Source: Deinococcus sp045062605 (GTDB lineage: Bacteria > Deinococcota > Deinococci > Deinococcales > Deinococcaceae). Taken from it: a stretch of 64,000 bases of DNA. The stretch is from positions 1 through 64,000 of the forward strand of contig NZ_JBJGDW010000015.1 of the NCBI RefSeq assembly GCF_045062605.1. The letters are read 5' to 3'. Positions 11,982-19,291 of the stretch are shown here, one piece after another; the stretch's first letter is position 1, and the number at the start of each line of letters is the position of its first letter. Both the position numbers and the translations under genes were made by a program. The notes below the pieces were generated by a model. That model worked only from the letters and a program-made list of their open reading frames with translations, did not search any database and had not been told where the DNA came from.

Positions 11982-12640
11982 GCTGGCCGTGGCGTCCGGC
12001 GGGCGTGCTGTTCGACATGGACGGCGTGCTGACCGCCAACAACGCCTTCCACCGTCAGGCGTGGCAGGAGGTGGCCGCCGAGGTGCTGGGCCTCAACCTA
12101 AGCGAACACGATCTGGATACCAAGGTGGACGGCGGGCGCAACCCGGAAATCATCGAGCGCCTGACCGGAAAGTACCCGGGCGCCGAGCTGATCTCGCGCT
12201 TCCACGAGGCCAAGGAAGGGCGTTACCGCGATCTGGCCTTCGGGAAGATGCAGGAAGTCGCGGGCCTCAGCGCCTACCTGGACGTGCTGGCAGCGCGCGG
12301 CATTCCCTACAGTCTGGTCACCAGCGCGGACCGCGTGAACGTGGAATTCGGCATGAAGGCGCTGGGCCTGGGCGAACGCTTCGGGACGCGCGTGCTGGGC
12401 GAGGATGTCACGCACGGCAAACCCCACCCGGAGCCGTTCCTGCTGGGCGCACAGCGGCTGGGCCTGAACGCCGCCGACTGTCTGGCCCACGAGGACGCCG
12501 TGAACGGGGTTAAAAGTGCTGCCGGGGCAGGCTGCCGTGTCGTGGCACTGACCACCACCTCCTCCGAAAAAGTATTGCTGGAGGCGGGTGCAGAGTTGGC
12601 GGTGGCTGACTTTACGGGCTGGGCTGCATGGCTCGGGTGA
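11978..12640 (+). CDS. HAD family hydrolase, beta-phosphoglucomutase-like
   Basis: All four HAD motifs are present: DMDGVLT (nucleophile Asp13, acid/base Asp15), VTSAD (motif II), HGKPHPEPF with the motif III Lys, and HEDAVNGVKSA (motif IV). The helical cap between 20 and 85 makes it subclass IA, like beta-phosphoglucomutases and phosphatases. Mg-dependent phosphotransfer or hydrolysis on a small sugar phosphate is likely; the substrate is not evident. 220 residues, cytosolic, ATGA overlap with the dsRBD gene. Confidence 0.85.
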   Translation: MSWPWRPAGVLFDMDGVLTANNAFHRQAWQEVAAEVLGLNLSEHDLDTKVDGGRNPEIIERLTGKYPGAELISRFHEAKEGRYRDLAFGKMQEVAGLSAYLDVLAARGIPYSLVTSADRVNVEFGMKALGLGERFGTRVLGEDVTHGKPHPEPFLLGAQRLGLNAADCLAHEDAVNGVKSAAGAGCRVVALTTTSSEKVLLEAGAELAVADFTGWAAWLG

Positions 12641-12658
12641 GGAGGGTTATGGGGCGTA

Positions 12659-12725
12659 GGTTGTGGGTTGTGGGGAAAACCGTTCTCAGTCCCGTTCCAC
12701 ACCCCACAATCCACAGCCCACAACC
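12659..12725 (+). repeat. Palindromic repeat element (GTTGTGGG type)
   Basis: Left arm GGTTGTGGGTTGTGGGG (12659-12675) and inverted right arm CCCCACAATCCACAGCCC onward (12702-12725) with a 26-nt spacer. It ends exactly where the TTG start of the YraN-like gene begins, so it forms that gene's 5' leader. Confidence 0.65.
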
Positions 12726-13070
12726 TTGAAAGGCGCAGACGCCGAGGACCGCGCCGCTGCCCACCTGCTCACGCTGGGCCGCGAGGTTCTGGCGCGCAAT
12801 TACCGCATTCCTGGCGGCGAGATCGACATCGTTTCCCGCGATTCGGATGCAACTCTTATTTTCACCGAGGTCCGCCAGCGCCGCCAGACCCGCTACGGCA
12901 GCGCTGCCGAGAGCGTCACGCCGCGCAAGCTGGCGCTGATGCACCGCGCCGCGCTGGAATACCTGACCCGCGAAATGGGCCGTGACGATCTGCCCTGCCG
13001 TCTGGAAGTGCTGACCATCGACGGTCTGGCACAAACGGGGGAAATTCAGTTGCTGGACGTGGAGGGATGA
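12726..13070 (+). CDS. YraN family (UPF0102) protein
   Basis: 114 residues from a TTG start (LKGADAEDRAAAHLL). The family pattern is clear: a helix with AAHLLTLGREVLARNYR, then GGEIDIVSRD and FTEVRQRR, resembling the GEIDLI...FVEVK core of restriction-endonuclease-like folds. The start is uncertain because the sequence upstream is a repeat element that also stays open in frame. Function of the family is not established; a nuclease-like role is inferred. Confidence 0.8.
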   Translation: MKGADAEDRAAAHLLTLGREVLARNYRIPGGEIDIVSRDSDATLIFTEVRQRRQTRYGSAAESVTPRKLALMHRAALEYLTREMGRDDLPCRLEVLTIDGLAQTGEIQLLDVEG

Positions 13071-13073
13071 ATT

Positions 13074-13100
13074 GGGTTGTGGGCTGTGGGTTGTAGGGTT
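13074..13100 (+). repeat. Half copy of the GTTGTGGG repeat
   Basis: GGGTTGTGGGCTGTGGGTTG and onward, matching the left arm of the element at 12659. No inverted partner follows before the convergent gene ends at 13130. The two copies bracket the YraN-like gene. Confidence 0.5.
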
Positions 13101-13129
13101 CGGGAAAAGCTCAAACCGCGCCCCGGCCC

Positions 13130-14398
13130 CTAGCCCATCGACTCCGTGAAAATTCGCGCCAGATCGTCCGCCGTGGGCGTGCGTGGGGCGACGTTCAGCA
13201 AACGCTGTTGCTTGAGCGCTCCATCCACCAGCGCGGGAATATCGGATTCGTCGTAGCCGAACTCGCGCACGCCCAGCGGAGCCTGAATGTCATGCATCAG
13301 CGAGAGCAGGGCGTCGGGCAGGGCGTTCCGGTCACCCGGTTCATACGTCTGCCCGGTCAGCATGGAGGCCGCCTGGATGTGCCGTGCCGGATCACTGTCA
13401 AAGGTGAAGCGGAAGGCGGCGGGCGCGGTGACGATCACGCTGAAGCCGTGCGGCACAAAGTTCTTGTCGCCCGGATAGCCAGGGTGGCGGTACTCGTGTT
13501 TCAGGCCCGCAATCGGGTAGGCGCAGGCGTGCGGGATATGCACCCCCGCCGAACCGAAGCCCACGCCCGCCATCGTGGCGCTGAGCATCATGGCTCCCCT
13601 CGCCTCGCTGTCCTCGGCGTCCTGCACGGCGCGGCGCAGATACTGACCGCCGTTGCGGATGGCCTGGGCGGACCACAGGTCGGCCACCGGATTGCTGCCC
13701 TGATAGGGCGGACGCTCTCCGGGCGTGGCGGGACGCGGGCGGCTGGTGTACGGACGGCTCAGGAAACTCTCGGCGGCGTGACAGACCACATCCAGCCCCG
13801 CCGAGGCGATCACGGCGGCGGGGGCGCTGCGGGTCAGTTCCGGGTCCACGATGGCCTGTGTGGGCCGCATGCTGCGGTGGCTGATGCCGGTCTTGATCTT
13901 CAGTTCGGGCAAGTCGAGGATGGCGACGGTGGTGGCCTCCGAGCCGCTGCCGGGCGTGGTGGGGATGGCGAGGAGGGGGCGCAGCGGCCCGGCAGGCTGA
14001 CGGCCCTCGCCCACGGGTGCGTTCACGTATTCCATGATCCCGCCCCCGTCCGAGATCACCAGATTCGCCACTTTGGCCGTGTCGATGGCGCTACCTCCGC
14101 CCAGCGCAGCGAAGGCGTCGGCATTGGCTTCACGCGCCGCCGCCACCGCCCGCTCGAAGGAGGCCAGCGTCGGTTCGGTTTCCACATCCGAATAGAGGGT
14201 GACTTCTATTCCCTCGGCCCGGATGCTGTTCAGCACGGCTTCGGCCAGCCCCAGCCTCAGCACCTCGGGATCAACCACAAAAAACACGCGCCGCGCTCCC
14301 AGCCGCCGCAACTCCCAGCCCGTTTCCAGAGCCGCGCCCGGCCCGAACTTGACTGGCGTGGCCTCGACGGTAAAAATCCTCTCCCGTTCGTCATTCAT
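13130..14398 (-). CDS. Hydroxyacid-oxoacid transhydrogenase (iron-containing ADH family)
   Basis: 422 residues of the iron-containing alcohol dehydrogenase superfamily. NAD-binding segment ALGGGSAIDTAKV and TTPGSGSEAT are present. The segment AGVGFGSAGVHIPHACAYPIAGLK and the later FVPHGFSVIVTAPAAFRFTF closely follow the mitochondrial ADHFE1 pattern, which couples 4-hydroxybutyrate oxidation to 2-oxoglutarate reduction. Metal ligands Asp/His of the family are in ASAGLDVVCHA and the two His-rich motifs. RBS GGGGGCAAACC precedes the ATG. The call to HOT rather than a simple ADH is from these motifs. Confidence 0.83.
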   Translation of the reverse strand: MNDERERIFTVEATPVKFGPGAALETGWELRRLGARRVFFVVDPEVLRLGLAEAVLNSIRAEGIEVTLYSDVETEPTLASFERAVAAAREANADAFAALGGGSAIDTAKVANLVISDGGGIMEYVNAPVGEGRQPAGPLRPLLAIPTTPGSGSEATTVAILDLPELKIKTGISHRSMRPTQAIVDPELTRSAPAAVIASAGLDVVCHAAESFLSRPYTSRPRPATPGERPPYQGSNPVADLWSAQAIRNGGQYLRRAVQDAEDSEARGAMMLSATMAGVGFGSAGVHIPHACAYPIAGLKHEYRHPGYPGDKNFVPHGFSVIVTAPAAFRFTFDSDPARHIQAASMLTGQTYEPGDRNALPDALLSLMHDIQAPLGVREFGYDESDIPALVDGALKQQRLLNVAPRTPTADDLARIFTESMG

Positions 14399-14438
14399 GG
14401 TTTGCCCCCTGATGGGACCGACTGTAGCAAGTGGGCCG

Positions 14439-14444
14439 TAGTCT
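14439..14444 (+). promoter_or_regulatory. Putative leaderless -10 of the yjbQ-like gene
   Basis: TAGTCT ends 7 nt before ATG 14452. The 53-nt divergent spacer with the transhydrogenase gene also carries TACAGT on the minus strand. Confidence 0.45.
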
Positions 14445-14451
14445 GGGCGGC

Positions 14452-14871
14452 ATGTGGCACCAGCGTGACCTGACCCTCAAGCCCCACCCGCGCGGCTTTC
14501 ACCTGATCACGCGCGAGGTGGTCTCGGCCCTGCCCGAACTCGCCGGGATTCGGGTGGGCCTGCTGCATGTCTTTATCCAGCACACCTCCGCCAGCCTGAC
14601 CGTCAGCGAGAACGCCAGCCCCGACGTGCGGCGCGACTTCGAGCGGTATTTCAACCACGCCGTTCCCGATGGCTGGGCCAGCTTTGAACATAGGCTGGAG
14701 GGCGACGACGATATGGCCGCGCACATCAAGGCCAGCGTGCTGGGCGCAGGCCTGAGCCTGCCTGTGCGGGACGGGCGGCTGGCGCTGGGAACGTGGCAGG
14801 GCGTCTACCTGTGCGAACACCGAAACAGCGGCGGCGCGCGGCGGCTCGTGCTGACGTTGATGGGAGAGTAG
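14452..14871 (+). CDS. yjbQ: UPF0047 / YjbQ family protein
   Basis: 139 residues from ATG 14452 (MWHQRDLTLKP). Family motifs: LLHVFIQHTSASLTVSENAS, DFERYFNH, HIKASVLG and the ending GTWQGVYLCEHRNSGG. The conserved His and Glu residues of YjbQ are in place. Some members complement thiamine-phosphate synthase mutants weakly, but the natural role is unsettled. The start is supported by the leaderless -10. Confidence 0.85.
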   Translation: MWHQRDLTLKPHPRGFHLITREVVSALPELAGIRVGLLHVFIQHTSASLTVSENASPDVRRDFERYFNHAVPDGWASFEHRLEGDDDMAAHIKASVLGAGLSLPVRDGRLALGTWQGVYLCEHRNSGGARRLVLTLMGE

Positions 14872-14894
14872 AAACAGTTGTCTGGGTGGCCGTC

Positions 14895-15033
14895 TGCGGT
14901 TTAACCCCTCAGTCTGCTTCGCAGCCAGCTCCCCTTAAAGGGAGCCGAGGAGCGCAACTGGCCGGGCAATTCCACACCTCTTGCCTCCCTTTTGAGGGGA
15001 GGTGGCGCGAAGCGCCGGAGGGGTCAAACCGCA
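14895..15033. repeat. Dispersed palindromic repeat, about 139 bp
   Basis: The 345-nt gap before purA holds an element with inverted ends: TGCGGTTTAACCCCTC at the left and GAGGGGTCAAACCGCA at the right (one mismatch). Inside are further inverted segments, CTCCCCTTAAAGGGAG and CTCCCTTTTGAGGGGAGG, and GGCGCGAAGCGCC near the right end. It resembles the REP-like intergenic elements common in Deinococcus and other GC-rich genomes. No gene seen in it. Confidence 0.7.
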
Positions 15034-15115
15034 ATCAACCCGCACAGAACATGACCAGTCAACCTACCCCTACACAACCTCACCCCCCGCCAACCCCCAT
15101 CCGTTAAGCTGAATT

Positions 15116-15142
15116 ACGGTGCCGTGCGCCGTGTTTTTTTTT
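15116..15142 (+). terminator. Hairpin with T9 run upstream of purA
   Basis: ACGGTGC-CGT-GCGCCGT stem (7 bp, one wobble) followed by G and nine T. It either ends transcription entering from the left or acts as an attenuator if the purA promoter lies upstream of it. 74 nt separate it from the purA ATG. Confidence 0.65.
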
Positions 15143-15216
15143 GCCGCCTGAGTCCATATCCGGGTTCAGTTTCGGGCAAAGGGAAGCAAGTCTGCGCGCA
15201 TGGCCGAGGGGCTGAG

Positions 15217-16434
15217 ATGCCTGGAATTGCAATTTTAGGGGCGCAGTGGGGCGACGAGGGCAAGGGAAAGATCACCGATTTCCTGGCCCCACAGGCGGAA
15301 TTCGTGGTGCGCTTTCAGGGCGGCGCGAATGCCGGGCATACCGTGACCGCCAAGGGGCAGACCTTCAAGCTCAATCTGCTGCCCAGCGGCGTGCTACATC
15401 CTGGCGCAGTCAGCATTTTGGGTGACGGCATGGTCATCGACGCCGACAAGTTTCTGGAAGAACGCCGCAACCTGATGAATGCGGGCATCGACCCCGAACT
15501 GCGGATCAGTGACCGCGCCCATCTGGTCTTGCCTCACCACAAATACGTGGATGGGCGCAAGGATTTCGTCGGCACCACCGGGCGCGGCATTGGCCCGGCC
15601 TACGCGGACCGCGCCCGGCGCGTGGGCCTGCGCTTCGGCGATCTGGCCGACGACGGGGTGCTGCGCGAACGCCTGGAGCGGCTGCTGGAGGCCAAGCCCA
15701 ACAGCACCCGCGACGCGGGCTGGACCAGTGTGGAGGTGGCCCTGGAAGCCCTGGCTCCCACCCGCGAGGCGCTGCTGCCCTTCGTGCAGGACACCGGGGC
15801 GCAACTGCGGCAGGCCATCGTGGACGGGCGCAACGTGCTGTTTGAGGGCGCACAGGCCACGCTGCTGGACCTGAACTACGGCACCTACCCCTTCGTGACC
15901 AGCAGCCACCCCACCGTGGGCGGCATTCTGGTGGGCGCAGGCGTGAACCACAAGGCGCTGAACAAGGTCTACGGCGTCGCCAAGGCGTTTAACACCCGCG
16001 TCGGCCACGGCCCCTTCGTCACCGAAGTTCTGGATGATGCTGGAGTCCTGCGCCTGCGCGGCGACGGCAGCCAGCCCTGGGACGAGTACGGCACCACCAC
16101 CGGACGCCCCCGCCGCGTAGGCTGGCTGGATCTGGCCCTGCTGAAATACGCCGTGGACGTGAACGGTCTGGACGGTCTGGTCATCAACAAGATGGACATT
16201 CTGGCGGGTCTGGACAGCATTCCCGTTTGCACGGCCTACGACGCGGACGGTCAGCCCGTTTACAAAAATATGCCTGGCTGGACCACCACCGACGGCGCAG
16301 ACAGCCGCGACACGTTGCCGAAAGAGGCGCAGGCATACCTTGACCTGATCGAGGAAACCGTGGGCTGCCCTGTGGTGATCTTCTCGTGCGGCCCGGCCCG
16401 CGAGCAGACGTATGGAGCTGTGACCTGGGGCTGA
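15217..16434 (+). CDS. purA: Adenylosuccinate synthetase
   Basis: Joins IMP and aspartate with GTP, the first committed step to AMP. 405 residues from ATG 15217, which follows GAGGGGCTGAG. N terminus MPGIAILGAQWGDEGKGK has the GDEGKGK P-loop with Asp13, and His41 (GANAGHTV) is the expected catalytic base. The family signature GTTGRGIGPAYADR and the GTTTGRPRR segment are present. Full length, cytosolic. A longer frame to 15124 lacks the family N terminus. Confidence 0.97.
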   Translation: MPGIAILGAQWGDEGKGKITDFLAPQAEFVVRFQGGANAGHTVTAKGQTFKLNLLPSGVLHPGAVSILGDGMVIDADKFLEERRNLMNAGIDPELRISDRAHLVLPHHKYVDGRKDFVGTTGRGIGPAYADRARRVGLRFGDLADDGVLRERLERLLEAKPNSTRDAGWTSVEVALEALAPTREALLPFVQDTGAQLRQAIVDGRNVLFEGAQATLLDLNYGTYPFVTSSHPTVGGILVGAGVNHKALNKVYGVAKAFNTRVGHGPFVTEVLDDAGVLRLRGDGSQPWDEYGTTTGRPRRVGWLDLALLKYAVDVNGLDGLVINKMDILAGLDSIPVCTAYDADGQPVYKNMPGWTTTDGADSRDTLPKEAQAYLDLIEETVGCPVVIFSCGPAREQTYGAVTWG

Positions 16435-16450
16435 ATCGGGTTTCGAAAAG

Positions 16451-16483
16451 AGGGGCCGGGAGACTACTTCCCGGCCCCTTTTT
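16451..16483 (+). terminator. Rho-independent terminator of purA
   Basis: 11-bp perfect stem AGGGGCCGGGA/TCCCGGCCCCT, 7-nt loop, five T. It overlaps the 3' end of the convergent GDPD gene, so the hairpin can serve both strands. Confidence 0.9.
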
Positions 16484-17369
16484 CTTCCTCCAGCACCCGC
16501 TTCAGCAAGACTGGATCGTCGGTCAGAATGCCGTCCACGCCCATCTTAATCAGGCGGCGCATGGTGGCCTCGTCGTTGATGGTCCACACCTGCACGGACA
16601 CGCCCCGGCGGTGCATGGCTTTCACGAAGGACGGCGTGACCACCGAAAGACCACCGCCCTTCATCGGCACCTGCGCCGACTTTCCGGGTACGGGGGCCAG
16701 CCCACTCAGGCCCACCTTGCTCAGCAGGACCAGCGGGCGCAGTTCCTTCTCGGTCATGCTGGTCAGCACTTCGGGGCAGGCGGCGCGGAAATCGCCCATC
16801 GCCACGTCGCTGAAGCTGGACACCACCACGCGTTCGGTGGCCCCGGCGTCCCGCAGCGCCTTGCAGAAGGGAACGCCCAGGCTCGGCTTGACCTGCTTGA
16901 TCTCGATGGACAGCGGCAGCTTTGGAAACTCGCCCAACATCTCGGACAGGGTGGCCACCCGCACGCTCTGACCCCGGAACGGAAAGGTCTGGCCGCCGTC
17001 AGGGGAGAGGGTGTAGCCCGCATCCGCTGCCTGCACCTGCGCCAGCGTCATGTCCTCGATCTTGCCCTTTGTGTTGGTCAGGCGGTCCAGGGTGTCGTCG
17101 TGGGACAGCACCAACACCCCGTCCTTCGTAGCGTGCATGTCGGTGTCCAGCATGTCCACGCCCAGCGCGGCAGAGTTGCGAAAAGCCAGCATGGTGTTGC
17201 TGGGCCACAGCAGTTCGCCGCCCTGGTGCGCCACATTCCAGACGCGTCCGGTGATGAGAGGGTTAGGCCGCGCCCCTTCCGTCTGTGCTGAGTCGCCGCC
17301 ACACGCGCCCAGTCCGATCAGTAGCGCCAATGTCAGTACGCCTGCTCCTGCCCAGACACGTTTTTTCAT
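16464..17369 (-). CDS. Glycerophosphodiester phosphodiesterase, lipoprotein
   Basis: Hydrolyses glycerophosphodiesters to glycerol-3-phosphate and an alcohol. N-terminal signal MKKRVWAGAGVLTLALLIGLGAC with lipobox LGAC, so envelope-anchored. GDPD motifs: AHQGGE (His and Glu), DTDMHATKDG, SHDDTLDRLT; later IEIKQ and the C-terminal VQVWTINDEATMRRLIKMGVDGILTD. The start at 17369 is chosen because TAAAAT lies 6 nt upstream; an ATG at 17375 would add two residues. 301 residues. Confidence 0.9.
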   Translation of the reverse strand: MKKRVWAGAGVLTLALLIGLGACGGDSAQTEGARPNPLITGRVWNVAHQGGELLWPSNTMLAFRNSAALGVDMLDTDMHATKDGVLVLSHDDTLDRLTNTKGKIEDMTLAQVQAADAGYTLSPDGGQTFPFRGQSVRVATLSEMLGEFPKLPLSIEIKQVKPSLGVPFCKALRDAGATERVVVSSFSDVAMGDFRAACPEVLTSMTEKELRPLVLLSKVGLSGLAPVPGKSAQVPMKGGGLSVVTPSFVKAMHRRGVSVQVWTINDEATMRRLIKMGVDGILTDDPVLLKRVLEEEKGAGK

Positions 17370-17375
17370 GCCCAT

Positions 17376-17381
17376 ATTTTA
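17376..17381 (-). promoter_or_regulatory. Putative leaderless -10 of the GDPD gene
   Basis: TAAAAT on the minus strand ends 6 nt before the ATG at 17369. Confidence 0.5.
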
Positions 17382-17397
17382 ACGGGCTGTGCCCCGG

Positions 17398-17426
17398 TTT
17401 ACAGCTTCCAAAGACCGTGCTAACAT
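17398..17426 (+). promoter_or_regulatory. tRNA operon promoter
   Basis: TTTACA-N17-TAACAT, ending 52 nt before tRNA-Cys. Together with the tRNAs and terminator it fills the 380-nt gap between the GDPD and integrase genes. Confidence 0.7.
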
Positions 17427-17476
17427 TCTTTGCGCTGGAGAGGACCGTGTTGGAAAAAACAGGGCTTTGCCAGAGT

Positions 17477-17552
<76 letters not shown>

Positions 17553-17586
17553 GAGCAGCACTGTTTCCAGAGATGTACCTCGTTTC

Positions 17587-17661
17587 AGATCCGTAGCTCA
17601 GGGGTAGAGCACTACATTGACACTGTAGGGGTCAGCAGTTCAAATCTGCTCGGGTCTACCA
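17587..17661 (+). tRNA. tRNA-Val (GAC), CCA encoded
   Basis: Acceptor AGATCCG pairs with CGGGTCT (one wobble); anticodon stem CTACA/TGTAG with loop TTGACAC, anticodon GAC; T-loop TTCAAAT. Encoded CCA. The prophage integrase begins just downstream, so its 3' end is the likely attachment target. Confidence 0.95.
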
Positions 17662-17668
17662 AGCAAAT

Positions 17669-17689
17669 CCGCTCCCAGAGCGGGTTTTT
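17669..17689 (+). terminator. Terminator of the tRNA operon
   Basis: CCGCTC-CCA-GAGCGG stem, then GTTTTT. 7 nt after the tRNA-Val CCA. Confidence 0.8.
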
Positions 17690-17749
17690 CTTTTGTCCCC
17701 ACCTGCCCAGTTTCGGGCCAACAGCAACCTGAATAGCAACTGGTCTCTT

Positions 17750-18958
17750 TCAGGGGGCCAAAGGGTCTGCCGCCGAAGGGTCACGGCTCACCAGTTGCGT
17801 CAGGCTCAGGGCTGCCCGGTCCCGCTGTTCCTCGAACACATGCCCGTAAATATCCAGGCTGATGCTGGCGCGGCTGTGGCCTAATCGGTCAGCAAGCACC
17901 TTCGGGTCCAGGCCCTGATAGATGGCCAGACTGGCGTAGGTGTGCCGGATGTCATGCAGGCGAATCCGTCGGACGCTGTGCGCCTCCAGCAGCGCGTACC
18001 AGTCCCGCAGCAGGTTGCGTGGGTGGTAGACGGTGCCCAGCGAAGTGGGGAAGACCAGGCCGTGATCGCGCCAGTCCTCACCCGCGGCGTCCCGTTCACG
18101 CGCCTGCCGGTCACGGTGCAGACGCAGCGCTTCCAGCGTGTCCGGCGAGAGCGGCACCCGGCGGCGGCTGGCCTTCGTCTTCGGCGTGGTCATCGTGGCG
18201 ATGTTGCCCACCAGCACACAGCTCTGCTGGACATGAATCACGCCGCGCACGATGTCAGACCAGCGCAGGCCTACCAGTTCGCCGCGCCGCAGCCCCGTGG
18301 TCAGCGCGAGATAGACCAGGCCGTACAGGCGGTGGCCCAGCACCGCCTCGATCAGGCCCTGCACCTCGGAAGGCTCCCAGACCGTGAACTCGCGCGTGGG
18401 GATCTTGACCCGCTTCACCGCCTCGGCAGGGTTGCGGTAGATCAGGCCCAGATGCAGGGCATGGCGCAGCGCAGTACCCAGCAAGGTCACGGCCCCGGAC
18501 ACCGTGGCAGGGGAGAGGTTGGGCGGCGGCGGCGCGTCCGGTTCACGCTTCTGGCTGCCCACATGGCGCGGCGTGTTCAGAAGGTGGGTCTGCCACTGCT
18601 GGATGTCCAGCGGCGTCAGCTTTTGCAGGTGCTTGCTGCCCAGGTGGGGCGCGACATACAACCGGATCAAGTTGTCGCGGCGGTGTCGGGTACTCGGTTT
18701 CAGGTCTGCCGCCGTGTCGCGCACCCAGGTGTCCAGAAACTCGGAGACGGTCATGCGACTCGGATCGCTCAGGGCGTTCTCGTCACGCAGGCGCAGCAGC
18801 ACGCGCAGCTTTTCCTTGACTTCCTTCTGGGTGTCGCCCCGCACTGTTTTGCGCTTGGCGCGGCCCAGTCCGTCCAACCTTACGGTGATGCTGGCCCGCC
18901 AGGAGCCGTCGGCGATGCGAAAAATTGAACCTTCACCATTTGATCTTTTCTTAGCCAT
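17750..18958 (-). CDS. int: Phage integrase, tyrosine recombinase
   Basis: Site-specific recombinase for integration and excision. 402 residues from ATG 18958 (MAKKRSNGEGS). AP2-like arm-binding N terminus (about 5-50), SAM-like core-binding domain (70-175), catalytic domain (195-395). Catalytic residues: Arg224 (TGLRRGE), Lys262 region, His335 and Arg338 (HDIRH), His361 (LGHSRAS) and nucleophile Tyr371 (DIYGH). An upstream TTG at 18967 is possible but less likely. Its 3' end faces tRNA-Val, the classic att arrangement. No clear SD. Confidence 0.95.
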   Translation of the reverse strand: MAKKRSNGEGSIFRIADGSWRASITVRLDGLGRAKRKTVRGDTQKEVKEKLRVLLRLRDENALSDPSRMTVSEFLDTWVRDTAADLKPSTRHRRDNLIRLYVAPHLGSKHLQKLTPLDIQQWQTHLLNTPRHVGSQKREPDAPPPPNLSPATVSGAVTLLGTALRHALHLGLIYRNPAEAVKRVKIPTREFTVWEPSEVQGLIEAVLGHRLYGLVYLALTTGLRRGELVGLRWSDIVRGVIHVQQSCVLVGNIATMTTPKTKASRRRVPLSPDTLEALRLHRDRQARERDAAGEDWRDHGLVFPTSLGTVYHPRNLLRDWYALLEAHSVRRIRLHDIRHTYASLAIYQGLDPKVLADRLGHSRASISLDIYGHVFEEQRDRAALSLTQLVSRDPSAADPLAP

Positions 18959-18975
18959 ACTGGTCAACCAAAGGC

Positions 18976-19003
18976 AAAGCCGCCCCGCAAAAGTCAGGGC
19001 GGC
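18976..19003 (-). terminator. Weak minus-strand hairpin before int
   Basis: On the minus strand GCCGCCC-N11-GGGCGGC followed by TTTGCCTTT. It could separate int from the genes upstream of it. Confidence 0.4.
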
Positions 19004-19018
19004 GCAAAAGAAATACGG

Positions 19019-19198
19019 TTAGCTGTGTTTCAACATTCTTGTCGCGGCAGAACTTTCCTTCATCACGGCCCGCGCAATGGCCTGAGCTGCTTCGCGCACC
19101 CCTTGCGTTACTGCGGCATTGTCCCGTTTGGGGTCGATGATGTGACGGCCTGATGAGGCGCTGCGGACGACCGTTGACTGTGCGGTCTTGCTCTTCAT
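19019..19198 (-). CDS. Small basic phage protein, 59 aa
   Basis: ATG 19198 has a strong SD (AGGAGGAACCT). Sequence MKSKTAQSTVVRSASSGRHI is followed by an alanine-rich helix (QGVREAAQAIARAVMKES). Not recognised. The 24 extra codons upstream in the same frame cross the SD and are not needed. Lies between int and the GAF protein gene; the SD strength suggests good expression in the lysogen. Confidence 0.65.
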   Translation of the reverse strand: MKSKTAQSTVVRSASSGRHIIDPKRDNAAVTQGVREAAQAIARAVMKESSAATRMLKHS

Positions 19199-19291
19199 AG
19201 GTTCCTCCTGTCCCCAGTTGGTCTGGGTTGGTTCTAGAGCTGACTCCAGTGTACCCACGGGACATGACACTGGCCTTAACCAAAGTGACCA

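Noticed and set aside
15205..15219. CTGAGA before purA resembling part of a TPP riboswitch
   Set aside because: Only the hexamer is there; the remaining conserved TPP helices and the ACCTGAT segment are missing, and purA is not a thiamine gene.
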